Assembly: GCF_000496695.1 (NCBI RefSeq)
Contig: NZ_BAUJ01000008.1
Location: 62,001-126,000 of the forward strand
Direction: 5' to 3'
DNA: 64,000 bases
Source: Vibrio halioticoli NBRC 102217
GTDB lineage: Bacteria; Pseudomonadota; Gammaproteobacteria; Enterobacterales; Vibrionaceae
A model generated the notes under the pieces. It saw only the letters and a program-made list of their open reading frames with translations, was not told where the DNA came from and ran no database searches. Shown piece by piece: positions 43,996 to 58,200 of the stretch; the first letter of the stretch is position 1; every line of letters starts with the position of its first letter. The position numbers were made by a program, and so were the translations under genes.

Positions 43996-45417
43996 ATGAC
44001 CCGAATAAAAGAATTAATCCCATTAATAATAATCGCAATAGTCGCTTTGATTTTATGGCATGTGCAACCACCAAGTGGGTTGAATGTGACGGCGTATCAT
44101 ACGGCGATCATCTTTATTGCAACGATTGCAGGTATCATTAGTAACGTATTACCAACAGGCGCTACCGCGTTAATAGGGCTCACTGCATTTATTCTGTGCG
44201 ATCCAACCGGTGCTGGTTCTTCTAAAGGCGCATTGACGATTGCTTTACGAGATTTTAATCATCCTTTAATTTGGCTTATCGTTATTGCCACTTTATTGGC
44301 GAAAGCATTTGCGACTACAGGTTTAGGCGAGCGTATAGCGTTACTATTGCTAAGCAAGTTTGGTCAGTCGACTCTACGTGTAGCGTATTGCCTTGGCGTT
44401 GCTGATTTCTTAATTGCACCGGGTACACCCTCAAACACAGCGCGCGCCAGTATTATGGCTCCGATTGCCGATTCTTTGGCAAAAGTCATTGATAAAGACG
44501 ACAAGAAACTAGGACAATTTCTGATTTCATCATCGTCTGCGATGAATGATGCATCTGCGGTTGGTTTCAGCACTGGTTTTGCAGGTAATGCGGCTTTAGT
44601 TGGTATTGCTTTGAGCGTGGCGGGTGTGACTTTAGATTTTGCAACTTGGTCTGAGTATCTATTGGTTCCAGCGTTAGCATTATTGATCTGCATTCCTTTT
44701 GTTCTATACAAAACCATTTCTCCTAAAACAAAAGAGACGCCAAAAGCGCCTGAGTTTGCCAAACAAGAATTGGCGAAACTGAAAGGCACAACCGCGCCAG
44801 AATGGATTTTGTTAGGCACCTTTGTCGCTATGATCATTATGTGGGTGACAAAACCATTTGGTATGTACACTACAGTAGCTGCGTTTATTGGTTTATCAGT
44901 ATTAATCATCACCAATGTGCTTAGCTGGAATGATGTTAAAAATAACTCTGCAGCTTGGGATACGTTCTTCTGGTTTGCCACGCTAATGGGTATGGCGAAC
45001 AATTTGAAAGGTACTGGATTTTCTACTTGGGTAGGGCACAGCGTTGCTCATGCATTGAAAACGGGTATGGTCGGTGCATCGCCAACACTATTTTTAATGG
45101 CTATGATGGCTCTTTATCTGATTAGTGCGTATTTATTTGCGTCTGGTACAGCAAAAGTGATGGCACTGGGTCCGGTAGTCATTGGCGCATTGATGACTCT
45201 GGGTGTTTCGCCAATCATTGCAGTGTTAGCTGTAGCGGGTATTACTAACGTAGGGTGTAACCTATCTACCTATTCTCACGCTCGTAATCCAATCATGATG
45301 GGCTATGGTTACCACACTAGTGCCGAGTGGATGAAAATTGGTTTAGTTATTGCTATCAGTTCTGCTGTCGTATTCATGGCAACAGGTATGGCTTGGTGGT
45401 CAATTTTAGGTCTGTAG
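43996..45417 (+). CDS. DASS family (SLC13-like) sodium:anion symporter
   Basis: A 473-residue multi-pass membrane carrier of the divalent anion:sodium symporter family. The two family repeats are visible as LIAPGTPSNTARASIMAPI near 135-153 and the late VGCNLSTYSHARNPIMMGYGY near 418-438, corresponding to the SNT-type ion-binding loops. It probably moves a di- or tricarboxylate or sulfate with sodium. The ATG at 43996 starts cleanly before the first helix; the upstream extension is not convincing. A bidirectional-type hairpin follows its stop. Confidence 0.88.
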   Translation: MTRIKELIPLIIIAIVALILWHVQPPSGLNVTAYHTAIIFIATIAGIISNVLPTGATALIGLTAFILCDPTGAGSSKGALTIALRDFNHPLIWLIVIATLLAKAFATTGLGERIALLLLSKFGQSTLRVAYCLGVADFLIAPGTPSNTARASIMAPIADSLAKVIDKDDKKLGQFLISSSSAMNDASAVGFSTGFAGNAALVGIALSVAGVTLDFATWSEYLLVPALALLICIPFVLYKTISPKTKETPKAPEFAKQELAKLKGTTAPEWILLGTFVAMIIMWVTKPFGMYTTVAAFIGLSVLIITNVLSWNDVKNNSAAWDTFFWFATLMGMANNLKGTGFSTWVGHSVAHALKTGMVGASPTLFLMAMMALYLISAYLFASGTAKVMALGPVVIGALMTLGVSPIIAVLAVAGITNVGCNLSTYSHARNPIMMGYGYHTSAEWMKIGLVIAISSAVVFMATGMAWWSILGL

Positions 45418-45464
45418 AGGCTTGATTAATCGGAAGTTGTTATATCCGATACGTTAAAAACATA

Positions 45465-45497
45465 AAACGCCAGTGGGGGAATCACTGGCGTTTAGTT
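45465..45497. terminator. terminator after the DASS transporter
   Basis: Arms AAACGCCAGTG (45465-45475) and CACTGGCGTTT (45483-45493) pair fully around a 7-base loop. Placed between two convergent genes, it can serve both. Confidence 0.8.
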
Positions 45498-45518
45498 TAA
45501 GTAGTAGAACATTCACTA

Positions 45519-45746
45519 TTACTCATATTCACAATTACATTGATAAGTCGCTCGCCAAACTAAGTTTCGCGAATGCTGCATGGTATTTAAAAGTTCTTTT
45601 CCTGTGATCTGTGGGATCGCAAGCAACACTCTAAAATCTAGTCCAGAATCATCAGCCTGATAGGCGCGAACATGAGTGAATGTTGTACGCTCATTTTTCT
45701 TAAGCATGGCACTATTAATGCAGATGCCGAATGAGTCTTTATTCAT
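45519..45746 (-). CDS. hypothetical 75-residue protein
   Basis: A small soluble protein with Cys-rich ends (CNCEYE at the end) and no recognised domain. An excellent AGGAGG site lies 8 bases before the ATG at 45746, which supports a real gene. It converges with the DASS transporter and is divergent from the adhesin gene across 533 bases. Confidence 0.6.
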   Translation of the reverse strand: MNKDSFGICINSAMLKKNERTTFTHVRAYQADDSGLDFRVLLAIPQITGKELLNTMQHSRNLVWRATYQCNCEYE

Positions 45747-46279
45747 GCTAAAAACCTCCTTTTATGAAGCCGCAGTCATATTACTCCTTACTACTTTCTA
45801 GGTATAGCTGTTAGTGACTAATTTTTGAGCTCGATCAAATCTTAATTTTAATATAATCATCTCATATATCAGTTCATAAGCATGGTAAATAATATTTACC
45901 CCACCTATATTAGTAAAACATCAGAATTTTATATCGTGAGTATATATTTTGATTCTACAAAATTATGAGTAAGAGATTTCTTAAGCATAAAATATTCAAT
46001 TACATTTATGACACATTCTTTAGTTGATTTCGTACAAAATCCCAGTGCTTTTTATTCATGTTATGAGTGAAAATACCCCTGTTGCGCATTTATATGCGAG
46101 GGTGCGGGTCGCTAAAATGATTTAAATACAAAAATGTTAACTAAATGTTCAATAAAGGGTTTTATATTATTTTTTGATTGTTAAAATGTGATGTAAGTGA
46201 AGTGCTATAACAACACAGTTGTATTGTGGAGTACTGCCTCGATGATGGATTATTCAGGCAGAAGACAAGGATGTAGGTT
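45747..46279. other. long AT-rich upstream region of the adhesin
   Basis: 533 bases between the divergent small gene and the adhesin start, with no convincing ORF. Such a long, AT-rich leader is typical of tightly regulated surface-adhesin genes, but I see no defined operator. Confidence 0.5.
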
Positions 46280-49200
46280 ATGAAAGAGCAAATACTGATC
46301 ACGGATGTATCTGTTATAGAAGCATTGGGCAATTCGGTTGTCATCAACGCATCTAGCCCGGCAAAACAAATTCAAAAAGGCGACAGGCTCCAAAAAGGGG
46401 ATGTGTTGTTGATAGGTGAAGATGCCAAAGTCATGGTGCAATATGGCGCTAAGGCCGAAATCTTCAATCAAAACTGCGCAGTATGTGTGGCTAGCGTAGG
46501 CCCAGAACAATCATCAGTTCTCGCATCATCAGATTTACGCTCATCTCTCGAGTTACAAGATCACCCCTCTCAATATAACGAGCAAGATATTGCTGCGGTT
46601 CAAGAAGCGATCTCTCGTGGAGAAGATCCGGCTGAGATACTGGATACTTTGGCAGCAGGACATAACGTCGATGCACAAAATTCTGCAAACGGCGGTTTTG
46701 TTAGTGTCGATATGGATCACGTTGAAACTCGACCAGAAACACTATTTGAAACCGATGGCGTATTAATTGAGGTTGAAGATGTAGAAGACGATGGTTTAAC
46801 TATCAATTTTGCCGATGGTGGTGGTGAGATTAATACTGCTCTTGCTGAGGGGTCGTTAACGGCTGCTACGTATCCGCAAACGACAGTAGGTAGTGTCGTT
46901 GTCGAACAAGCTACCTTTGCCTTAGATCCGGATACATTTACCGTAGTTCCCGTTGATGTAGACGCGGTACTGGCAGAGCTAAATGCTCATATTACCTCAG
47001 GCGGTGAGGCGGTGAGTTTTGTCTACGATGAGGGGCTAAATGCGCTGGTAGGTACGCTTAATGGGTTAGAAGTGATCTCTTTTACCATTGCTGAAACCGT
47101 ACTCGATAGTGGTATCGAGTTAAGCGTGACGACCTTAGTTTCACAGCCTATCGACCATCTAGATGTGAACGGTCAGTATGTCTCTATTGCCAATGATCAG
47201 CTCAGTGTAAACTTTGCCATTACCGGTGAAGATATCAGTGGCTTTGAACTTATCGACCCGGTGCAGTTTAGTGTAGTGGTATCCGATGGAGACAACGCCC
47301 TTATCGATGCGGTTGTTTCAGATGAAGTAGAATCTAACGGGGCCAGTGTTAACGTTATTTCTGGTGAGTTGTATCAGCTGGGAAGTGATGGCTTAGATAG
47401 CGTGGTGTTTGATGCACAGAGTTTGGCCTTATTTGATGGATTGCTGTCGAATAATTCACAAACTCAAGTACAGCTCAGTGACGATGGTACTACCTTGACG
47501 GTGGTATTGCGTGACGACCCATCGAGTAAAGTGTTTGAAATTACGTTAGATCGTAACGGCGGTTATTCGTTAGAAGCTTTTCAAGCCATAGAACAAAACA
47601 GCCTAGAAACCTTAAGCGTTGCTCTGCCTGTCACAGTGACCGACAACGATGGTGACATTAGCAAAGGCTTTTTAACTTTAGGTTTAACCGACGGTAATGA
47701 CTTAACCATCAATAGCGTGATTGCGCCAACCGCTAATGAGGACGAAATCGGAATCACTTCGCCATCTTCTTCCGGTGACATTGGTCTTATTCAAGGCAGT
47801 GATGATGTTGAGTCCATTATTATTGCACCTTCAGTACTGCTTGATAGTGCATGGAACCAATTAACGTCCAATGGCGAAGCAACAGGCTTGCGCCTTGAAG
47901 AATCCACAGTTCAACAAAACGGCGTTGGGGATTTAGTTAAAGATAAGCTGGTGGTGTATCTAGAAAGCGATCCGACCAGCGTGGTTTTAGAAGTTATCGT
48001 CAATGTAGACGGCACCTATCAAGTCTATCTAAAACAAGCCCTAGACCAAGATAGCCAAAACCTGACTTCTCTTGATGTCCCTGTGATAGCTGTTGATACC
48101 GATGGTGATAGCAAACAAGAAACCATCTCTTTGGAGATTGCCGATGGCAGCGATCCAACCGGTCAAGATAGTTTGCTTGATTACATTGAAATCGAAGACG
48201 AATTTAGCACCTCTCGTGAGATTGTTTTCACTCAAGGCAGTGACAAAATTGCCGATATTTCTTTTGAAGCGAGTGTGGTGGATGACGCCACGTGGCAAGG
48301 TATCGTCAGTAACGGTGAGCAAACCTCAGTAACGTTTGTGGATAATAAAACCATTCAAGTCAATACCGTAAATGGCGATCCAGTCTTGCTGGTCACTATT
48401 GATAATACGGGTAAATATACGCTGACTCAGTATCGCGCTATTGAGCAAGATACGGATGTATTAAATCTGATTATTCCTACCACCGCCACTGATACCGATG
48501 GCGATTCAGTGACTCAAAACATCACTATTACCGTGCGTGATAACATCAGTCCAACAGGTGACCCAAGCGAGGTGAGTTACACCGAAACGGGCAGTGTTGG
48601 GCAAGCCAATCAAGGTCAAATTGATTTTTCGGTGTTTAGTGATGCCATCGAAACGGTGCAATTTTTACCCTCAAGCATTGTGGCGCCAATTTGGGCCGAT
48701 CTGACTTCTAATGGCGAAGAGACCAGCGTTAGTTTGTCCAGTGACGGCACAGTATTAACCGTATCAACCGCCACTCAAGACGTGCTTATTGTCAGCATTG
48801 GCGTTGACGGCAGTTACAGTATTGTGCAAAACGCAGGGCTTGATCACCCAAGTGCTGGCGCTCTATCTGATAATTTATTAGTGTTACCTATCAATGTATT
48901 AGCCACTGATTATGATGGTGATACTGCCTCAAACGTGGTTTCGATTAACATCACCGATGGCGCCGATCCACAGGCTGCTAACAGTAGCATTCAATATATC
49001 GAACTTGGCGAAATAGTGAGAACCGTTTCGGCTCAAGTAGTGATTACTAAGGGTTCGGATGCCATAGATACTGTGGTGATTGACCCTGAAATCATTAACG
49101 ACCCTAACTGGTTAGGTATTACTAGCGGTGATTTGGATACCGAGCTTCGCGTCGATGGAAATGCGTTGACCGTTTATTATCTCGATGCTGGCAACAATGA

Positions 49201-52200
49201 AGTGCAAGTGCTCAACGTGAGTATTGCTCTAGACGGCACTTATACTGTGGTGCAGTCCAAACCGATAGACCAAGATCCGACGACCGATTCTATCTTGCTC
49301 GACATTCCTGTGCTCGTCACGGATACCGACCAAGATACTGCCAATGCCAATATCGCCTTAACCATCATAGATGGTGCTCCGCCAGTGGTGAGCGATAAAA
49401 CCATCGCCTTCACTGAAAAAGCCACGGAACAAAGTTTTTACGATCAATTTTTAATTGTGGTGGCTGATGACCCGATTGAGACTGTGGTATTTAATGTTGA
49501 TGCGTTAAACGCCGATCCTATTTGGGATGGTTTAGTGAGTAATGATTTACCACTGAGTTTTTCTTTAAGCAACAATGACACTTTACTGACACTGTATGTT
49601 ACCGGCGATACCAGCAATAAAGTGCTTGAAGTTGAACTGGAAGATCTGGCGGGCAACTTTAGAGTCACACAATTTCAAGCCTTAGATCATAGCGTGTTAG
49701 AGACTTTGCTATTGGATCTAAGAGTGGACGTATTTGATACCGATGCGTTAGACAGCGAACCGCAAATTGCCAATATTAGCATCGAGATCACCGATGGTGA
49801 CAATGCCACTGTCACGCCGAGCACTGCGCCATTGATCACCGAAACAGGTCAAGAGATCACTGTCTCGGGCACAGTAAATGTGCAGCAGGGAAGTGACGAT
49901 GTATTTAGTGTGGTGTTTGATAAAACCAGCATTGAAAACGATACCGATTGGACAGGGCTGTTAAGCAACAATAGCAGTCTAGAGGTCAGTGTTACTGGCA
50001 ATAATCTGGTTGTGTATGTGTCAGGTGACAGCAGTAATTTAGTACTGGAAGCCACCATCAATGCAGATGGTAGTTACACTGTCACTCAATATCAGGCGTT
50101 GGAACATAATGGCACTGATTCTATCTCATTAACCTTGCCTGTGATTGTCACCGATACCGATAATGATTCAGTCTTTACCGACATCTCATTGCAAATAGAG
50201 GACGGGGACGACCCTGTTATCGTCAATGCGAATGTTGAGTTGTTTGATGACGCGACTGATACGCCAACCGCTGCGACAGGAAATGTCGGCTTAGCGGTTG
50301 GCAGTGACGTCATAGAATCGATGAACGTTACCTTAACCGATGCTGAATTGGCAGCATGGTCCAATATTGAAAGCAACGGTCAAGCAACCACGTTAGAGGT
50401 GGCATCGGGGCAATTATTGTTGACCTTAGATGACGGTACCGAGGTATTAAAGCTGGAAATTGGTTTGGATGGGCAGTATTCAGTTACGCAATTTTTGCCG
50501 ATAGACCAACCTGCTTCCAACCAAAACCTATTGTCGGTGACGGTAACCGCAACTGATGCGGATCAAGATGATGATAGCTCTGTGATTAGCATTACTATCA
50601 ATGATGGTGTTGATCCAACTTCAACGGCTAGCGTGAGTACGCCACTGGATGAAAATGACATCAATGACCCCGATCAGATGGCCAAAACAGGCAATATTGG
50701 CCTGACCGATGGTGTGGACGATTTTGCCAGTGTGGTGTTTAACGCCAGTGTGGAACAAGATGCCACTTGGCTTGCGCTTCGCAGTGACAATCAAGCCACA
50801 GAAGTCAAACTCAGTGATGACGGCACAACGCTGATTGTACATCTGCAAGGGGATGAAACGGCAATTGTGCTGACCACCACTATTAACTTTGATGGTAGCT
50901 ATAGCATTCAACAATTGCGCGCATTAGAGCAAGACGTTGACAGCAATGTGAATGATTTAACTCTGCAAGTTGATGCGACCGATACCGATGGCGACGTGAC
51001 TTCAACGACCATATCGGTTCCCGTCACCGATGGCGCAGATCCGAGCATTGTCAATGACAGCATCACTGTGGAAGAAGACCAAATTGGCGACCCTGATATT
51101 CAACCCCAACCTGGGGATCTTGGTTTAGTCAAAGGGACGGATTTAGTTGAATCAGTCGTGATTGATGATTCGGTATTGACCAACTTGGACTGGACATCCA
51201 TTACCAGTAATGGCAATGGTGTTACCTTAGAACTGTCATCGACAAATCAGCTGAATGTGGATGACACCTTGCTTATTAGCCGCACCGATAACGACGCTCC
51301 GGTACTAAAAATCATCGTCAACATTGATGGCACATACAGCATTGAATTGTTTGAGCCTATAGATCAATTAAGCGGTGATTCTGTTACTTTGTCGCTGCCT
51401 GTTTCGGCAAACGACGCCGATGGTGATAGCTCGCAAGCAAATATTATTGTGACTGTGAATGACGGCGCGGATCCTAGTGGCGTGGACAGCACAGTCAATT
51501 TGCAAGAAACCACAGGCGTTGTTAGCGAAGGCAACCAAATCGTCTTTAGCGCAGGCAGTGAAGATATTGCCGATATCTCTTTTGATCCTGACGTGGTTTT
51601 AGATTCAGTGTGGAACGGGTTACAAACCAACGGCGAAGGGGTGACGGTTACATTAACGGACAGCAAAACTCTAGTTGTATCTTCGACATCTGGGGCTGAA
51701 GTATTAAAAGTAGTGATTGATAACGAGGGTAATTACCTTGTCACTCAATCTAAGCCAATTGAACAAGACTCAACGACCGATCTGACCAAGCTCATACTGC
51801 CCGTTATCGCCAGTGACTCTGAAGGAGATTCTGGTACGGCAAACATTACTATTAATATTACGGATAATATTGCACCTTCCGCGCCGCTAAGCCCAATCGC
51901 CTACATTGAAACCGGTGAAAGTGGCCAAACTAATACCGGAAATATCTTGTTTACCCCTGGCAGTGATGCTGTAGAAACCTTAGTCATTGATGACAGCGTT
52001 GAAAGTGATGCTATATGGGGCGCATTGACCAGCAATGGCGTAGCCACCGACTTAACTTTGGATGCAACGGGTAAAGTTCTAACGTTATCTACCTCAAGTG
52101 GCGTGGATGTTCTAGTGCTGACACTTGCCGATGATGGCAGTTATTCCTTAGTGCAAAACGCCGCTCTTGATCAGTTTGCTGCCAGTGATATGAGTGAACT

Positions 52201-55200
52201 GTTAGTGCCTGTGATTGCCACCGATTACGACCAAGATTCAAACTCGGCAAATATCAGTATTAAGATCACCGATGGCGACGATGCCACTGTCGAGGCCAGC
52301 AGTATTTCATTGGATGAAGATGGGGTTGCCATTAATACGGCAACCGATACTGGTAGCATTAATTTGCAAAAAGGCAGTGATGCCATTAAATCGGTCGAGT
52401 TTACTCTTAGCGACGCGCAACAAACGGCGTGGGAATCATTAACTAGCAATGGGCAAGACACGCAACTTGTTATCACTAGCAATGGTTTGACCGTACAACT
52501 GACCGATGGTACGCCTGTATTAACTTTAACTATCGATATTTCAGGCTCTTATACGGTCACTCAACTGCAAGCGCTAGACCAAACGGCAGATGTAAATGCA
52601 TTGCAAGTGGGCGTTGCCGTTACCGATACTGACTTAGATGTGGTCGCGACCACTATTGATATCACCATCAATGATGGCGATGAATTTGCGCTCTCTGTTG
52701 ATGAAGCGCTGTGGAATGAAGACAGCATTGGTGATGCACTGGTGCTGCCAATTACGGGCAGTTTGGGTTACCAAGGCAGTGACGCAATTTCGAGCGTGGT
52801 ATTGGAACTCTCACCTGAGCAACTTAGCGCGTGGCAAAGTATTACCAGCAATGGTGAAGCAACCGTTTTAACCATTACTGATACAGGCATTACTGTGACC
52901 ACCTTGGGCGGTGATGATGTGTTGGTGATTTCGGTCGATACAGACGGCACCTATACGCTTAATCAGTTAGCCGCCATTGACCAAGATGAAAACGACGCAC
53001 TCAATCCCGATACCTTAGTGTTAGATGTGGGGGTTGCGGTTACCGATACCGATGGTGATGTCACGCGCGCACCGATTTCTTTCTCCATTAGTGATGGTAC
53101 TGACCCCGTCATCGTAAATGATATTGCCGATCTGTTGGAAAATGATATTGGTGATGTGACCAAGCAGCCATTTGCCGGCGATTTATCATTAGATGCAGGC
53201 AGTGATGCTGTGGTCAGTATTGCGATTAACGAAGATGTGGTTGCACTAGATAGCCCTTGGCAAGACCTCACCAGTAACGGCCTTGCTACCAATGTTGCTT
53301 TATCATCCACCCATCAAAGCGGCATCAACGACACTTTAACCGTATCACTTGCCGATGGTACGGTAGTGATGAAAGTGATCGTTGGTATTGATGGTTTGTA
53401 CAGCATCGATTTGAGAGAGCCCCTTGATCAAGACATCAATAATTTAACCGAGTTAAGTATTAGCGTTGATGTCAAAGACAGCGATTTAGATGTGAGCTCT
53501 GCGACCATAAGCGTTAAGGTCACAGACGGTACTGATCCAAGCGGTAGCAATAGTGAGATTATTCTCAACGAAATTTCTGGCGTGCAATCCGATAGCGGGC
53601 AGATTGATTTTGTTGCGGGTAGTGAAGATATCCAGAGCTTGAGTTTCAATCCAGACGTGGCGTTAGATGCTACATGGAATGGATTGCTTAGCGAAGGCTT
53701 AGCAACAGAGGTAGTGCTATCCAATAGTAATAAAACGCTAACAGTTATTGTTGATGGCGACCCAGATCAGAAAGTACTTGAAGTGACCATTGATGATGAT
53801 GGCGAATATGTTGTCACTCAGTTTAAACCGATAGAACAAGACGCGCTTTCCAATCTTACTGATCTCATACTGCCAGTGTTGGCGAAAGATTCAGACGGTG
53901 ACAGTGGCACAGCCAACATCAACATCAAAATCAATGATGCGGGTAATCCTGTTGGCTCGGATATCAATGTCAATTTCAAAGAAGAGGGTTTGCCGCTTGA
54001 AATCAGCGATCAGCAAATTGTCTTTACTCCGGCAAGTGACTCTATTGAAACCTATCAATTGGACGCCAGTTCCATTGCAGTAGATGCCTGGAACAACCTC
54101 ACCAGTAATGGCGCTGCCACCTCGGTAAGCATAAGCGGCAATACTCTGTCGGTGATTTTGGCGGATGGCTCAGATACGGTGGTATTACAGTTGGTTCTTG
54201 CCGATGACGGCAGTTTTAGCGTTAAGCAAAACTTGCCTCTTGACCAAGATGTGACCAGCAACGTCAATGAGCTCTCGGTGAGTGTGATTGCCACCGATTT
54301 TGATGGTGATAGTGACAGCGCAGACATAAAACTTAAGATCACTGACGGTATTGATCCTGAAATACTAGACGCCACATTGAATTTTGTCGAAGTGATCGAC
54401 GGCTCGTCTTTTACAGGCACTATGACCATCAATAAGGGCATTGATGACATCGCCAGTGTTAAATTTGCTGATTTAGCGGCTGACTCTCCTTGGGGCTCCA
54501 TTACCAGTGACGGTCAACCCACAAACTTAAGCATTAACACCGATAAAACCGAGATTACTGTCTATAAAGACGGTGATCTTTCGCAATTGGTGCTAGTGGT
54601 GAAGATTGCTGCCGATGGTACCTACACCATTACCGAATACGACGCGCTCGACCAACCCGTTGATGGGCCGTTAGCCCTTGAGCTTGATGTAGTGGTGACT
54701 GATACCGATTTAGATGTGGATACGGGCACGCTAAAACTGAACATTTTTGATGGCGCGGATCCCGTGGTATTGGATGGTGCGATTGATATTGTCGAAATTT
54801 CCGGTGAACAAACCTTTTACGAAAGCTTTGTGATTACCCAAGGTACAGATGAAATCATTGCGGTGACGTTTGGCGATAGCATTGAAACAGCCGTTGAATG
54901 GAGCGGATTGGTCAGTAATGATTTAGCCACTAACGTAGCGGTGACCAATAGCCCTAATAATAACTTGCCAGGTAACACCTTAATTACCGTTTATATTGGC
55001 AATGATCCGACCAATAAAGTATTGGAAGTTGAAATTCTCGACCTAGAAGGGAACTACCGAGTCACGCAATTCCAAGCGCTTGATCATGAAAGTTTAGAGA
55101 AGTTACTGCTCGATATTCCTATTTTTGTTGAAGACAGTGACGACCAAACAGACCCGGTAGAAGCAAAAATAGAGCTGACTATTTCTGATGGTGATGATCC

Positions 55201-58200
55201 TGTACTAAGTAGCGATACACAAGCGTGGAATGAAGACGATATTGGTGTCGCTTTCCCTATCTTCTCCGATCTAAATCTTGTGACCGGCAGTGATGATATC
55301 AGCAGTGTCCGCTTTGAATTGACTACAGACCAGCGCACCGCATTAGAAAACTTAACAAGCAATGACTTAGCCACAGATGTTGTAGTGACAGATAAAAGCA
55401 TAGTGGTCAGCCAATCAGGCCAAGATGTGTTAGTGGTGACATTAAAAGACGATGGCTCTTATTCCATTGAGCAAAAACGACCGCTTGATCAAGACGCAAC
55501 AGATAAAACCAATTTAGTATTTGATGTGGTGGTGGCAGACACTGATGGCGACGACAACATTGATCCTATCACCAACAGGCCGCCTTCTGTGATTGATATT
55601 ACCATTACCGATGGCAGTGTGATTGAGTCTGATGATGCCACCCTTGCTTGGGATGAAGACGATATTGGCAGTGCTGGCTACGAGGTGGAAGGGGATCTGA
55701 ATTATCAAGGCAGTGACGCCATTGATACCGCAGTGATCAGCTTAACGACTGCGCAGCTAACGGCGTGGCAAGCTATTACCGTTAATGGGCAATCCACAAC
55801 ACTGGAACAAACTGACCAAACCTTAATTGTACGTTCGGCTGGTGTGGTGGCTCTGCAACTGACCCTCAATAGTGACGGCACTTTTAAGTTGGAGCAATTC
55901 CTCGCCGTTGACCAAGCCAACAGTGGCGGTGATGAAACTTCACTTAGTGCAGGTGTGGTATTTACGGATACCGATGGTGATACTGCAAATTCAACCATTA
56001 CTGTCACCATTGACGACGGCTCTGATATTAAGTCAAGTGATGTGACTGAGGGCTGGAATGAAGATGAAAGAGGCACAGATACACAGCCAATAGAAGGGGA
56101 CATAGGTCTGACTTTGGGCGCTGACGTGCTCGCCAGTTTAGACTTTGTGCTTGATGCGGCGCAACAAACCCAGTGGCAATCCATTACCAGTAACGGACGT
56201 GCAACCAGCTTGGTAGTGAATGAACGTTCAATTGAAGTGTTTGATGGCAGTACTTTGGTGTTGTCGATGAGCATGGATAATGCGGGTAACTACAATATTG
56301 AACAATTTGCTGCCATTGATCAGACTGCTGTTAACGATCTGCTTGAGCTTTCAGTAGGGGTGAGCGCGATTGATGCCGATAACGATGAAACACTCAGTGA
56401 GATCGTACTGGAAATCGAAGATGGCGCAGATATTGGGTTGACGGCCTCTACGGTACGCATCAATGATAATTCCCTTGATGCTACGCCATCTATTGGGGAT
56501 TTAGATCTCACCGATGGTAGTGACGCACTGGTTAACCTTGCGTTTAATTTGGCAACTGGTCAATTGAATCAATTAGGGGCGTTAACCAGTAATGGCAAAG
56601 AGACTGAATATACGATCACCGAAGATAATACTCTGATCACGCTTTCACTCAGTGAAGCACCGAACGCGTCAGTGTTGACCATTAAGCTTAATCAGGACGG
56701 CACCTATGTGGTCGATCAAATCCAAGCAATTGACCAAACGGCAAGCAATGATAGATACATTTTAAACTTGAATGTGGATGCTACCGATACCGATGGTGAT
56801 GTGACCAGTGTGAATGCCAGAGTGAGAATCGACGATGGTGATGATCTTACTTTCACCGATGCCGCTATCTCTCTGCAATGGAATGAAAATAATATTACTG
56901 GCGGAGTAGATTTCCCAGTCACTGGCGATGTGGGGTTAACCCAAGGGGCCGATGCGATAGCCTCGGTGGTGTTCTCATTAAGTAGCAGTCAGCAATCTGC
57001 GTGGGATGGATTAACCTCCAACGGCATTGACACTAAAGTTGTGATTAGTGCAGACGGACAAACCTTTAGTCTAGTGACCGATGACACTAATTTAACCCCT
57101 GTATTTGTCGGCACTATCGGTCTCGATGGCAAATACAGCTTTGAGCAGCTGCAAGCGTTAGATCAAGTTGCCTCGGATGATTTTAATCGCTTAGGTGTCA
57201 CCGTTGAAGCTACCGATAGCGACAATGACACAGTCACTAAAGAGATCAGCATCAACATAGAAGATGGTACCGATCCAAACTCGGACGACCAAGTGACGGC
57301 TGTCGATGAGAACCTCATTCTTGACCCAGATGCAGCTCCTGTCACGGGCAGTGTCGATTTAGTGAAGGGGATTGATGCGGTTGCGACAGTAAAATTTGAT
57401 GCTTCATTGAGTACAGATTTGGCGTGGGGCTCACTGCTCAGTAACAACCAGGCGGTTGGCTTACTGTTAAGCGCAGATGGCACCACTTTTACCGTACATA
57501 TTGCGGGTGACACCAGTGATGTAGTGCTGGTGGCAAGCATAAACTTAGACGGCTCTTATTCCATTGAGCAATTGCAAGCTCTTGAGCAAGACAATACCGC
57601 TTTGGATATTAACGACCTTACCTTGATTGTGAATGCGACCGATACGGATGGGGATGTGTCAACGGCTGAAATCAACGTCAAGATCGCCGATGGCACTGAT
57701 CCACAAGTGAATGTTGTGCCGGCAGTGACACTGGCGGAGAGTAGTATCGACCAAGGTGATACAGGCGTACCACCAATCCAAGGCGGTAAAGATCCTGATG
57801 CGAACCTAGAGAGTGCTAGTTCAAGCGTCACTTACCTACAAGGCAGTGACGATGTTGAAGCCTTTTATTTAGATACCGCCAATGTGAGCGCCACTTTTTC
57901 CGATGGTAGCGGTACTGTCGCACTGACGTATCAAGGTCAACCGATTACCTTTATTGTGGTTACCGGCGGCTATATGGGTGTGGCATCGGTAAATGGTCAA
58001 CAGCTGGATATTCTGTCCATTCAAATCAACAACGATTTAACCAGTGCTGACTTTGGCCAATTTGATTTTGAGTTAATACGAGCCATTGATCACCCAATCT
58101 CTGGTCCTGATACCAATCCAGATTCTGCTGATACCGTTAACATTGTATTGCCTATCTATGTGCAAGATATGGATGGGGATAATTCTCCAACCAAAGACTT

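Noticed and set aside
47250..58150. CRISPR or satellite array
   Set aside because: The repetition is at protein level with a period of about 418 bases and clear divergence; there are no short identical repeats with unique spacers.
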